DNA of 64,000 nt from Diadema setosum. Taxonomy: Eukaryota; Echinodermata; Echinoidea; Diadematoida; Diadematidae. The notes beneath the pieces are model-generated. The model saw only the letters and a program-made list of their open reading frames with translations, was not told where the DNA came from and ran no database searches. This document shows positions 50,671 through 62,957 of the stretch, in pieces. Every line of letters starts with the position of its first letter. The stretch's first letter is position 1. The stretch covers positions 11,038,871 through 11,102,870 of the forward strand of contig NC_092704.1 in NCBI RefSeq assembly GCF_964275005.1, in the 5' to 3' direction. The translations under genes were made by a program, and so were the position numbers.

Positions 50671-51942
50671 CTAGTCACCTGGGGCAAACCACAAGGGGTC
50701 GCCATCATTTGCCCATTTTCTTGTGTGGGCGAAACTGACATATCACATTCAAGAGGTGAATGTCAGTTTAAAAAAAAAAAGAATGCTCAGAACTGTTGTG
50801 ACTTTTAAAATATTACATACATTATAAGCAATAAGATATTGTCACTTTGACAGGAATTTTTTTTTAGGGTAAGGTACAGTAGAATGATAAGAAAAACAGA
50901 AAAAGTGTGATTTTGATATGATTATATGCTGTACATTGTATATGCAATATATTTCATGAAATTCTATTTTGAAGAATTTCACGAGTCCAGTGCTATTCAT
51001 GATTTTAACGATGCGCAGAAATATCTGCTCTGATCCTGACAGGAATTCAATATGCTCATACAGCCTTGTATACATTTTCTGCGTTCATCACTGTATTCCA
51101 CAATCGCAAAGTTTACCACTCATGAATATTGTCAGGAAGTCCCGATTTGCAGAAAATTAAGACTCGCTAAATGAATGAAAAATAATTGTGAATGCATTAT
51201 AGCTTGAAAGACATGGTGTTCATTGTGGAAAGATTTGTGTCAGAAGGGCAGTGACATACACAGACCAAAGTTTTGGGCAAAACATGCAATTTTTAGAGTG
51301 TCATCTGCTTTTAAATATGTGCGGGTTATTTTAAATCCATGTACTGTGCAGTTACTCAGGTATTCACCGTACTGTTGTCCTTTTTTTTTTGGTGTGGCAA
51401 TTTTATGGTGTATGTAACATTTTTAGTAAAAATCTTTAGCATGCAAGAGTTCAAATGAACATTAAAGCTCTATGCCACCAAAGAGATGATTTTCTTTACT
51501 GCAATGCCTTGGTTCAGATATGATAGAAAGCTTACCTCTGATATGTGTCCTGGCAATGTTCAATGTATGATCATTCTCATCTGAAATTCGTAGAAAGCTT
51601 GATATTCTGTTGACATAAGGCAATATGTCAGTTTGTGTCAGATATCTTGGCATCCTGCAATCATTTTCCTGCTGTATGTTGACTACAGGTGTGTGATTAG
51701 CCAGTAATATTCATTGAAGTTAGAGTTTAATGTGGTACAAAATCTGCAACACTGCTTTTCTGTCAATTGAATATTTATCATATTCCCTAGTGTGTGGATA
51801 ATCATTAAAAATGATAATTGTGTTGATACTGGAACACAACTTTCATGTGTCAGTCTTGCTTCCATCGTGGTGTATGAGATTGCCTGTACAGATTTTGACA
51901 ATTGGATTTGCTGTTCATGTCATTTATAACCTTTTGCATGCT
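50671..51942. other. Intergenic, nothing recognised
   Basis: AT-rich DNA with no supported feature. Confidence 0.4.
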
Positions 51943-51946
51943 TTAA

Positions 51947-52321
51947 AGGGACTATACAGTTCTGGTTGAGGTGAGGATTTAGCTTTTAACGTTTTGCGAG
52001 ATATTGAAAAACCACTCTATGAGATGTCAAAGAGCATGCAATTCTACGGGGTATCAAAAGTTTATTTGATGAAAATCGGTTTTGAAATAGCTGAAATATC
52101 CAAAAACAAGGTGAAACAAAGAGATCCAAATAAAAGGCGTGGCATGTCGCCTTTTATTATTATAACTTTTTTGAATATCTCAGCCATTTGAAAACCGATT
52201 TTCATCAAATAAATGTTGAATCCTTCTTAAAATTTTCATTTTTCATATGAGGTTTCTCATTATCTCACTTAGGAATGTTATAAACCTGAATCCCCACCTC
52301 AGCCAGTACTGTACAGTCCCT
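51947..52321. mobile_element. Family B TTAA element, copy 2
   Basis: TTAA-AGGGACTATACAGT ... ACTGTACAGTCCCT-TTAA. The terminal repeats match in 13 of 14 bases. The interior resembles 41643-42026 (ATGAAAATCGGTTTTG; GAGGTTTCTCATTATCTCA). Confidence 0.9.
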
Positions 52322-52409
52322 TTAACACTAAAGCCATAACCTTCCAGAGCAGGAATTCCAAACCAGTTAAACATTAGTTAGTTAGACTAAACGTTAGTCT
52401 GATGAGAAA

Positions 52410-52945
52410 GAGTAAAATTTGATTGGCAAACAGTGAAAATTTGATCAAAATGGGATAAGAATGATTTAAGGAAGCTATGAAATTGTGAAGTTTTACTTTA
52501 ATTTTCACTAAACACTTCTTCAGCAGTCAATATGAATACATACAAATGAATGAATTGACGATGGCATCACCTCACAATTTGCAATATAGTATGTACACAA
52601 AATCTTGACATTACAGTGTGTGGGTCCCCCCCCCCTTTTCTTTTAAAATGCAATTATGCCCCAGTCTCAAATTCTAATGTATTTGCCTGATCATTATTTT
52701 GAAATTATTCAGCCAGTAATAACATTATATGTCTTACACATTTAAAGCTGAAAATAAATTTTCATCAGACTTTTTTGTTTTGTACACAATCAATAGAAAA
52801 TTGTGAGGTGATGACATCATCAACTCATTCATTTGCATATTCATATCAACTGGTCTAGACATGTCTTTGCGAAATTGAGAGAAACTATTCAATTTCATAA
52901 CTTTCCTGATTTTTATCCGACTTTGATCAAATTTTCATTTGGGCT
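52410..52945. mobile_element. Long palindromic element
   Basis: AAATTTGATCAAAATGGGATAA and AATGAATTGACGATGGCATCACC on the left have inverse partners TTATCCGACTTTGATC and GGTGATGACATCATCAACTCATT on the right. The ends are not sharp. The centre holds a C run. Confidence 0.65.
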
Positions 52946-53713
52946 TATAAGCACTACTGGCACACCTTTATCATGACTGGCTTTCCGCGCCTGTTGGCAG
53001 AGATCAAGTTATTGTCAATTAACTAACCTGTCAAGAAACAATGATAGCCTAGTCCCCCCCCCCCCCCCCCTCCCCTGAATCCTTCCAGTATCACCCTTGT
53101 TTGGTCTCAGAGGGGGGCACGCATCATTGTTGAACGAGATTAGATCGTCTGATTTTGAACAAAGATCAAAGTTCGAGGGCATGGAGGCTGGGATAACCAA
53201 ATACCGCACTAATGAATAGCCTTTTTGGGAGTTGTTACAACTGAATGCATCCTCGTCCCCGCGTGAAAGGTCATTGTCACTCAAGCTTGACCGTGCATTG
53301 AAAGGCAACCTCGCACCCGGGCGATAAAGGAGAGACAGCCACACCCTAAGTCTCTGCAATTGAGCTGCAAATCATTTAGGATTTAGAGCATTAGCTCACA
53401 ATCAGTCATTAGCTTGTGTGGTTGTTAAAGAGAAGTGGATTAACATGCTGATCCGATTTTTAATGCACATGAAGGATTATACACCAGGGAAAACGTTCTT
53501 GCTTTCAATAGGAAGCCAAACCCAATTACTGGTGGCCACTCTTGTCGGATACGTCTTTTATAGACCCCCCCCCCCCCCCTCTTCGTGGATTTCAATCAAG
53601 ACTTTTGGTTTCTTTTTTACTTATTTGTTTTGTTTTCTTTGTACCCGTGATGTCCTTCTCGACCCACGAGTTAAGGCCCAACAATGCTAGGGTAATAATA
53701 AGTGAGTGTTGGC
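52946..53713. other. Intergenic, GC-mixed stretch
   Basis: Two C runs (53056-53075 and 53566-53580). A minus-strand open frame at 53015-53359 has no recognisable domain. Confidence 0.4.
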
Positions 53714-53787
53714 TTCTTCAGTGTTAACACTGTTCTTCCTAGGGACCCTGCAGGGCCCCTAGGAAGAACAATACTAACACTGAAGAA
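53714..53787. repeat. Near-perfect 74-bp hairpin
   Basis: TTCTTCAGTGTTA...TGTTCTTCCTAGGG pairs with CCCTAGGAAGAACA...TAACACTGAAGAA around CCCTGCAGGG. The stem is about 33 bp, with few mismatches and practically no loop. Confidence 0.9.
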
Positions 53788-53811
53788 ATACACTGAATTG
53801 ATAAAACCGTA

Positions 53812-54205
53812 GGCAGGGATGCCAAGTTCAAAAACATTTTATGAGTGAGATTTTCATGACTCGGCATCTTGGCGCGCGAATGTGCGCGCGAGAGAGGGTG
53901 GGAGGGGGTTTTTACCCCTTCCACGGTAGGGAGCTTTTTCAATTTTTAGCTCTTGGTGCGATCAGGTGCATACTAAACTGACTATTCTTACTTATTTTGA
54001 CAGACACGAAGGGAAATATACCTTCAATTGCAACTATCACTTTAATCCTTTGGGCTATGCTCATTATTATAGGCCCAAGTTGCAGACTTTTCCCAATGCG
54101 TGAAAAAAAAAATGGATGCCATGCGTGAGATCGTGAGATGGCCCCTAAATGCTTGAGTCTCCTGATCACTCGAAATGCGTGAGACTTGGTAGCTCTGCGT
54201 AGGTA
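53812..54205. mobile_element. GATGCCAAGT-ended element, copy 2
   Basis: GGCAGGGATGCCAAGTTC ... GACTTGGTAGCTCTGCG, relative of 15098-15685. It contains ATGCGTGAGA-type repeats. Confidence 0.6.
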
Positions 54206-54211
54206 CACTCA

Positions 54212-54700
54212 AGACTAAAAAGTCCGGTGTTAAATAGTGAACACCGAGCTGGTGTTAAATTTTCGGTGCTCATTTATGGTGTTAAATTAACACCACCGGG
54301 TGTCATTTCCAAATTTTAAACTGTTTTTTGAAGAGTTTCTTGGTAACTGCACTTCTTGTTGATTTTCAATTTAAACAAGACGATCAAGAATTTTACATTC
54401 AAATACTAGATTTTTGAAAAAATGTGAAAATAAATTTACACCAAAGTAACACCAGCTGGTGTGGTCCCTTATTGAAGCTGGACGGGTGTTAAACCATTGA
54501 TATTAACACCAACAAATAACAAATCAACACCATGTGGTGTTATTTTTGAATTAACACCAGTACAGTGTCAAAATAGCACCAGGTACAGTGTCAAATTAAC
54601 ACCACGAAGTGTCAGGTGAACACTTTTCAACATCATCACAGTGCATTTTCAACACCTGTGGGTGTGGTCCTTTACGTGTTAAATCTAACACCGATGTTTT
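54212..54700. repeat. Cluster of GTGTTAAATTAACAC motifs
   Basis: GGTGTTAAAT, ATTAACACC, GGTGTTA and related 8-12-base words occur about twenty times in both orientations between an AAGTCCGGTGTTAAAT start and a GTGTTAAATCTAACACC end. It looks like a transposon built from subterminal repeats. A CDS is excluded by many stops. Confidence 0.65.
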
Positions 54701-55452
54701 TGCAGTTTATCATTGGTATCATTTTTATCATTGTGGTGGTAGTAAGACGGTAGTGGCTACAGGCTATCAGGCCCTTCAGATGCTTCTCATTGACGCAGTC
54801 AGGCGAGTTGTCGATATGTAGGCACCTAAGCCTGTACAGACAGAACCAAGACATCGGATATTTCCTAATCTTAACCTTGAACCAGAATCATGTATTATTA
54901 CCTATATGAGATAGTTTTGCGGGGCAATTGTAGTTGGTATTTTGATCGGTCGTCGAGGTCAGCGGGCGATATTAGTGGGTATCACCCTACATCCGGGTCT
55001 TGCCATTCACTTTATGTGTAAACATTCCGGTCAATCACAACGAGGAGACATTCACAAATCCGCGGGACACAGGCACCGCAGAAGAACGCCAATAAATCAA
55101 CTCATAAAGGTCGAACCACTTCCAGCAGCACTACGCGTCAAACAATGACTAGTCCACTTGTGCTCAATAACTGCACAGTGACCATCAGTTATTATCATTA
55201 CAACTCTCCAAATTTAAACAGAAGCAAAAACAAAGTGTAAGATACGTTCAGATGTTTGAAGTTCGCCTGTTACAACTACCTACATGTACAAGTATGTATC
55301 TTGGAAGTTGGAGTTGAATGACATACATTGAAGAACAATTTTGCAATTATTCGACATGTTGGTGATGATCTACAGGTAGTCAAATGTGACTTGATTTATT
55401 ATAGTGTATAGCCGTATTCACATATTCTCCTAATTTACATAGAGGATAGATA
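54701..55452. other. Intergenic, nothing recognised
   Basis: No supported gene or repeat. Confidence 0.4.
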
Positions 55453-55608
55453 ATAATTATGATATTGACTGGCCTCGAGGGAGATACCAGATAAATATTG
55501 TCTGCACTGAAAGAATATTGCTCTCGTCTTCGACTCGGGCAATATTCTCTAAGTTTGGGCAATATTTTCTGACATCTTCCCCAAAGCCAGTCAGTATTAT
55601 ATAATTAT
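55453..55608. mobile_element. 156-bp inverted-repeat element
   Basis: ATAATTATGATATTGACTGGC and GCCAGTCAGTATTATATAATTAT are inverse ends. GGGCAATATT is repeated inside. Confidence 0.75.
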
Positions 55609-55779
55609 GTGCCGTTTGAAAGTTTGCAAAGCACTCTTAACTCCAAACTATAGTTTTATATGAGGATCCATTACATTGTCTGTACGAATCTGTTGAGAAC
55701 GTGTGTCCACATTTTCTCGGGCATTGCGAATTTCATTGTATACCTCGATCGTAGGCCTACTATATTGGCAGGACACATA

Positions 55780-55893
55780 CGCACTCCAGAGTCATTCGAT
55801 ATACAGTGCTCTACCACGGATGTAGCGCTCCTGGCATGATTCGAACGCATGACTTCGTGTTCAAGAGTTCCAGAGTCATATCCACTCCGTCGG
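55780..55893 (-). mobile_element. Possible tRNA-derived SINE fragment
   Basis: On the minus strand, AGTGGATATGACTCTGG could be an A-box region and GCGTTCGAATC a B box, about 45 bases apart. The fold is poor and the tail is not recognised, so this is tentative. Confidence 0.3.
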
Positions 55894-55899
55894 TCACAG

Positions 55900-56191
55900 T
55901 TCGTTATTCCGAGGGTTCGGTATTCCGAAGGTTTGACTATTCCGAAAAAAAAAATGGGCAATAATGTTCGTTATTCCGAAGGTTCGTTAAGCTCAAGAAA
56001 CAAATCCGAACTGCAAGGTTTCTGCCCTAAATGATAAAAAATTCGTTCTTCCAAAGGTTCCTTAATCCGAAAACATAGTAATGTACGTAATTCTGAAGGT
56101 AGGGCCTACGTTACCAACGCACTTTTTTTCATATTTAAGCACGAGCCTTACTTCATTTAATCGGATTAACGAACCTTCGGAATAAACGAAC
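55900..56191. mobile_element. ATTCCGAA hairpin element, copy 2
   Basis: TTCGTTATTCCGAGGGTTCGG at the left and TTAACGAACCTTCGGAATAA at the right, with CCGAAGGTTCGTTAA inside. Related to 5373-5537. Confidence 0.7.
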
Positions 56192-56893
56192 ATCACCAAC
56201 TTTGCCAGTGCTCCCACGAAAGGCACTGAAGGCTATATTGATGGTAGTGTCTCGATTTATCTCTGATCATGCGTGTCCCTTTACTGTCGCAGGTCGGCGG
56301 GAGTTGTGTATACTCTGAAATGCGGGATGGCGCAATGATTCGAAGAATTTAGGTGAATGAATAGATTCCATTACAGACGTCAGATTTTCGTATCCAATTT
56401 CTCACCTCCCCCTCGAATAAGATTAATATCTCTACATTTTTTTTTTCGAAGTATATACATCCGTTAAGTCATTCTGAATTGAATCGGGCGTTAGCAACAA
56501 CAGAATGATTTAAAGAAAAGCTCAGAGAGTGTACATGTCCGGATAACGACGATATGAATGAAACTTTTATTCTCCTACCGGTCAGTTTGTACTGTTTATC
56601 AACATCTAACTGACAACTGTGAGGAACATGCACCGTTATTAACCCTACGCCCTCTCACCCCTCCCCCAATGTAATCTTTATGTGAATTCATTGAGCATAA
56701 TCATTATAATAAGTTGTAAACATTCACTTGAATGTATATAAAACAAGCAAATGATTTAAGGATTTAAATACAATCATTTTGAAAATGATAGACCGCATCA
56801 TGATACCAAAGTCATTTTGAAAGCATGAAATCAGTATTAAAAAAAGACCCATCCTTCTTCCAAATCATCCAATTCACATATACAGAGACTAGA

Positions 56894-56896
<3 letters not shown>
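56192..56896. other. Intergenic, nothing recognised
   Basis: No supported feature. Confidence 0.4.
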
Positions 56897-56943
<47 letters not shown>

Positions 56944-56960
56944 TCACACACACACACTCA

Positions 56961-57040
<80 letters not shown>
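56897..57040. repeat. (CA)n microsatellite
   Basis: About 70 CA units with CTCA and CATA interruptions. Confidence 0.95.
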
Positions 57041-57041
<1 letters not shown>

Positions 57042-60000
57042 AATTACAATTAATGGAAATGAAATGAAAGTTACCAAAGAAATGTGGATGAATGCGGGGG
57101 GGGGGGGGGTTGAAGGCACTTCAAAGTCATCAGTTTGCGTTGTCCAGGCACTCAAAGCCGTGCATTCATTGTAAATGTCGTCTTTTGTATTGTATTTTAC
57201 AGTGCGAGTCGAGTATGATAAGGAGGTTAACCTTGATGGGGCTGGCATGGGAACCAGATCACTTGTTCAGGTGCTTCTATAGTCGGAGAATACAGACAAG
57301 AGATTCGAAATGTTTTGACATCGACAACCCAAATCAAACAAAGCTGAGATCTGCACTAGCTCTTAAATACAAGTGCTCCCATACCAGTGCATACTTGTTT
57401 GGCTTCCTTTTACGAATACAGCGTATAGTTAGACTTCGTATAACTGCTTGCAGAAATACAAACGAATGAATGAAAAGAAAAAGAAAACACTACAAAACAT
57501 GTTGTTGGCAACGTGGTCTGAGTGATTACGACGGTTGCTGCTAGACAAATCTTTGCTGAGTTTTCTCTCATAAGTTTTCTTGTTGTTTTTGTTTAGTTTG
57601 CACTGATTTTCCTCCAACCTACCTTTTAAAAGAAAATAGAAACTATCGCTCTGTCAATCTATCATGATTATATACATGATAATTATATAGGCTTTATGAT
57701 TTTGCTTCGAGGCTTTTTAGGGGTGTTTTAAGTTCATTTACTTTGTAGGAATTGGAAAGGAAGCGTCTTTGCGACGGGATTGTCACAACTTAATACCAAT
57801 GTCCGCGAGTGGATGAAATAATCTTGTATGTTGGTTAATTGAGCATGCTTTCTGTGCGCTCCACCTTGCGTCTATGCACCTACCATCAATATAATACCGA
57901 AATTTTCCCGTGGTATAATATTCTACCCTTTTCGTTTAAGAATGTTTCCTATAATCATATCCGTATCTCATTGCATCTCCATCACATGTTTTTGTTTTTC
58001 TTTTGTTTTTTCTTTGTAAACTAGATGAGAAACAATTATTCAATGACAATGTTATGACAAGAAGTAGAAGAAAATGAGCATCAATTTTTGTATCTCTCGA
58101 AACCAAGCTGTATATTTTTCGCCTGTTTTATTACATACAGTGTGTTGTAGATAAAGTACAGAATATACATTAAACGTGAATATGCTTTCCTCTTTTTTTT
58201 TTGGGGGGGGGGGGGAGACCGAGATTCGTCGTGCAATGCGCAACCATTACATCCACCTGATAGCAAAGCTTGAATAAGATTCTAAATATAAAACGCTTCT
58301 TAATACGTTCAATATAAAGTAATGAAATGGATGCTTTCCCAAGTGGGAATATATGAAGGACCATTGATTCCAGTCATTATGACGTATTTGCGCAAGTTCA
58401 TTCTTTGTTTGAACATGATTGATGAATGTCTTATTGTTACGTTGGGTATAAGCATAATGCCCGCGCTATCTGTCGCTTTGAAAACCAGTGAAGGGAGTGC
58501 TTATTCAATCAACTGAGAAAATAAGAATAAGGTCATTTGTGCCGTTGTGTACATGACCGACCTAATTACGAAGTGGCTTGTTGTGCACTATGTAGGGACA
58601 ATTGTATAAATGTGCGCCAGATCTAGAACACGTTACAGGGGGTTGTTAGAGGCATGTTTTTCCATTGTATTAATAAGATTATGATTGTACAATTTCGCAT
58701 CGCGACTTCTCAACTTTGAGAGTATAACCTCAGCTACACAAACAGCTGGTGGTCGACCTTTGATGATATGAATCATGGTCTCTATCAATACCCCGGTATA
58801 CTCCGGTCCATTTTCACATGAAGTATATCTGATATTTTTTTTACAAGTATATAAACATACTTTACGAAAAAGGACATGAGCTATGTACATTATTTTGCTT
58901 CCACTATAGGGTCCTACATACCCTCAGCCCCACTCCACCCCCGCCACACACACACACAGAGAAACAAATCAAATAGGTATATCATCTATACGAGCGTATA
59001 CGTAAAAAAAAAAAAAAAAAAAAAATTGTGAATTTATGTAACAGCAAGCATTTTGCCCATTTCAATGGAGCTCAAAGTGCTAACACTAGTATACGCGTAA
59101 GAGAATTAATATATATATAAAGAATACACCTAGAAAACGTAATTTACTGGAGAAAAAAAAACACCTGTGAACGACAGGTTGTCATACGTTTTGAAAGAGT
59201 GTTTGATCCCCAATCTCTCATGGGTATCATTTTCTATTGAAAACTGTCCGTTTATTGTAAAAGATTTCACCATTTTGACAGAGAACTAAATTATGAGGAC
59301 TAACAGCTAGACCGAGACGAAAGAAGGACAAGAAGGAAGAGAGAAAAAAGTTATAAATGGTAGAAGAGGAGAGAAATAACAGCTGAAGAGGACTGTCAAT
59401 CAAACTCCTGGGGGTAAAACCTAATCCTCACGTCTGATTTTATACTGAATGGTCCATATTGCCGCACGCATTATCTCTTAATATTGCTTGTAAGTATCGA
59501 TTTCATCCTCGTAAGAGTTATCGATCTCTCGTATGATGACAATAACCCGACCTAATAAAAGGACGAGAGTTTTATGGTGATCAATTGCTCATGCCGGAAA
59601 GGCAGTTGGGTTAAAAAAAAAAAAGATGTCGATGAAGTCATGCAAATGCCATCACGCTGACCTTCAAACTACGATCGAGCGTATTCCACGGGCTGCTGAG
59701 CACTGACTCGTTGGCAATGTGCGCGCTCAATTGCAACGACGATTTTCGCTTCCCTAGCAACGGATATCGTAGCAACAGCAAAGGTTCGATAGTAACTGTC
59801 CGTTTGCTGCAAGAACTCTTCTCCTTACATTCTAAAAGCAAATTTACACGAAATTTGTATCTGAATGAACGCACTGAATGACTTTTTTTTTCTATTTGCA
59901 CGCTCGAAGTCAGCGCACATTCATGCTGCGGACGAGTTTCTTAGCAACCGTTCTTTATAGCCATACACAGGGTCGATAGGATGTTACCGATATTATATTA

Positions 60001-60362
60001 TGGTTATAAAAATGTCCATGTTACAACCACGATTACTCGTACTCGCATTCCACAGGCAGATGAACATGTGAGTGATGTCGTCATCCAACTATTAATACTT
60101 CATCCGAAATGCTAAAATCATGCTCACATTAATATACAACTTCGATGTCGTGTGAGTGAGTGTGTGTATGTGTGTATAGGGATGGGTGCGGCCATGAAAT
60201 ATCTTACTTGACACTTGGGGCATTAACACATTTATTATACCATCGCACAGAAATACGCACACTCCAAAACATACCCAATACATCCGTGCACACAGAATGA
60301 CGTAAGATCAAATTGAGGATATTCACCACAGTTAACTCATCTCTCCATTCCCATTGTTTGTT
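57041..60362. other. Long intergenic stretch without recognised elements
   Basis: G runs at 57097-57110 and 58203-58216 and an A run at 59004-59023. A GC-richer patch at 59640-59960 has three TAGCAAC words (59755, 59771, 59940). No coding exon is supported. Confidence 0.4.
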
Positions 60363-60366
60363 TTAA

Positions 60367-60827
60367 AGGGGCATTCCAGACGATTTTCATAATTTTACAT
60401 CATGCAGTACATAAATCGACAGCTCCATGTACAGATTCGTGGAATTAATTGTGGTCTTTGAGCAGAGAAACCAATAAAGTAAAAATCTTAAACAAATCAC
60501 ACTGAACAGTGTTGATGACAACAGAGCCTCACATATTTCAGAAAATGTAGCAGTGTAATTCTATTACAATATTGCTTGCTCAACAAGTTCACCAGTGAAG
60601 AATGTATGCATGTCTTTTTCTTTTGTTCTGCTTCCTTGATCCCCAACTCACGCATTCTTATGATAAAGCTGCCATGTCATCATCCTTGTTCATTGAAATT
60701 TATTATAAATTTTAAAAACATTCTCATTCCTCAACAAAATCACTATACATACTGAAACTCTGTACTCTTATTAACTAATTTATGGTTGTTCAAATGTAAA
60801 AGTCTGAAAATCATCTGGAGGTCCCCC
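60367..60827. mobile_element. TTAA element with GGGGCATTCCAGA end
   Basis: TTAA (60363-60366) then AGGGGCATTCCAGACGATTTTCA; right TGAAAATCATCTGGAGGTCCCCC then TTAA (60828-60831). The terminal repeat is about 23 bp with few mismatches. Confidence 0.85.
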
Positions 60828-60831
60828 TTAA

Positions 60832-61504
60832 GTGAAAAAATCGTTAAAGAAATCTGAAAGAATCTTAGATATAGTGAAAGGGATATCATTTCTAATATCT
60901 TTATTTTTTAGCCTCGAAGCTTCCTCAAAATTATACTCAATAAAAATTTACAATGTAAGACGCCAGATAAAAACTTACAACAAACATGCATGCAGCTCTG
61001 ACAGTGAATCTGACAGTGAATCTGACAGTGAATCGAATCGTCGTGAATCGAATCAGTTCAAGCGAAATCATAAGGGCGATTCCTTCTGATCTCATTAGTC
61101 AAGGACATTGTCTTCATTTCTTTTCTTTTTTTTTTTTGGTAGATTTCATCCATCACATCATCATACTTAGACATGAAAAAAAAAAAACCGTGTTATGACT
61201 GCGCTGACTATGACAGCACTAGCAATCTACATAATTATATATAGACCCACAATCCGTATATACAACTTATTTGACATTCGTTTCCGATTTAGAAATTAAG
61301 AGCAACCCGCGATGCAGTTCATGATTTCCGAACATTCAGATTTTCGTATATACATTATTTCAAGAAAAAGACAAATCACTGCTAAGTTTTTCCGATTTGC
61401 CACCTCAGGGTCTCATTTCATGAAAGATATATAAGGATAGAAATTCTTGCCAGAGTATAGCAACTTCTCGTATAGCGACACCCAGGTAGGAAGTGAGCGA
61501 TTCT
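60832..61504. other. Intergenic, small tandem repeat
   Basis: TCTGACAGTGAA is repeated three times at about 60997-61033. Otherwise nothing. Confidence 0.4.
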
Positions 61505-61560
61505 TTTTTTTTTTCTTTAAGTCTTTATTGATCAAATCAACAAATCATTCATACAAAATC
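61505..61560 (-). mobile_element. Possible LINE 3' end fragment
   Basis: On the minus strand it reads GATTTGATCAATAAAGAC followed by a long A run, i.e. a polyadenylation signal plus poly(A). Similar words are at 7860-7900. Confidence 0.35.
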
Positions 61561-62912
61561 AAAATATTTAGTCATCATAGCAACTACTCCCTAGGTTCGA
61601 AATGGAGCCCTATAGTTATTACATAATTTTCCTCGAAACTCCAGAAGCAAGACAAAGAAAGGAATTTCACATCAAAAGAAAACAAACCCATTGCTATGTA
61701 CGGAGTTGGTGTGTTTCATTTCTTTATGTCGACACACGAAGAGCTGACGAGGGTACACCATGACGTGTAACATGAGTGTAACTTTTACAGAAATTGATGT
61801 TGCGAAGAAAAAAAAATCTTTGGGCTATAACTCCACTTGCATGAGGCCTCAAAAAGATTTGCCTGTTTGGCCTGATCTGGCATAATATTACTCAATAGTT
61901 ATTGTTGAAAGTTGATGTAAGTTGTTTGAATTTTGATATTTTAGTTCGTCTTACAGAGGGATTTTCTCTCATTTAGTTGCAAGTATATATACATCTTGAA
62001 TATAATGCAAAACTCACTTAGTAAATCTACCTTCAGTGGCATAGAATATCAAAAGAAAGTAAAGAATATACAAGACAGAAGAAGGTAGTACAAAAAAAAT
62101 AGAAAGTATTTCAGCCTATATAACAAAGCACACGACACACTTCACTGCAAACTTAGTATCACATACTATAGACATTGGCAAAAGAACGCGAATATTTTCT
62201 ACAAACCTTCTCTAAACTACGCCATTTTGTCTATTAATGAATTCATGCAGTTCTCAATGCCAAACAAAACACATAGTTTTATCTTAGTTGTGGGATATAA
62301 TTATTATCAATCACGATTTATACGCATCTATTCTGCAAAAAAAAAGGAGTAGAGTTACGTATGTGTAATCCCCTAATCTTTTTTTTTTTTAATAATACGA
62401 CTCCGTTTCAGCTGCCGTTGTTTGTAACAATTATACACGATCATTAAAAATTGTATTGATAATCAATATCTGATAGCCAATAGAACATAACAATGTTCCT
62501 CCCGCGCATTTTCTTTCCCCTGGGACTTTTTTTTTTTTTTTTTTATGGCGTTTCCCGCAAGTCGTATCGTGAATGAATGGATTCAGTGTGACGTCACAAA
62601 TTCCAAGCAAAGTGAAAACTGTTTCAAAAAGTGGAAGCAAGATTCAAGACAGGTACAAAACGGTACAGTATGACAAAATGAACATCCATCGATATCTCCA
62701 TTATATACTTCAAAAGCGGTTTTCTGTGCTATTTCTTTTTCTTGCGTTGTTGTTGTTTTTGTTTTAATGGCGTCTATCACTCAAGATTGAGTATTTACGC
62801 GTTGAATAGGATGTGTAGTTTCTTCTCAAGTCACTTGTGACAGCACTTTGCTGGTGTACGACTTTTGAAGTATAGGTCCCTCCTGCAAGAAACTGGGGCG
62901 GAGTGGTGTGGG
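61561..62912. other. 3' flank of the PLAC8-like gene
   Basis: AT-rich DNA that presumably includes the 3' UTR of the minus-strand gene. I see no other feature. Confidence 0.4.
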
Positions 62913-62957
62913 TTATTCGCGAGCCATTGCTTGACCCCCAGATATGCCTTCCCACTC
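62913..62957 (-). CDS. PLAC8-like exon C (terminal)
   Basis: 14 codons plus TAA, separated from exon B by a 686-bp intron. Confidence 0.55.
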   Translation of the reverse strand, partial: EWEGISGGQAMARE

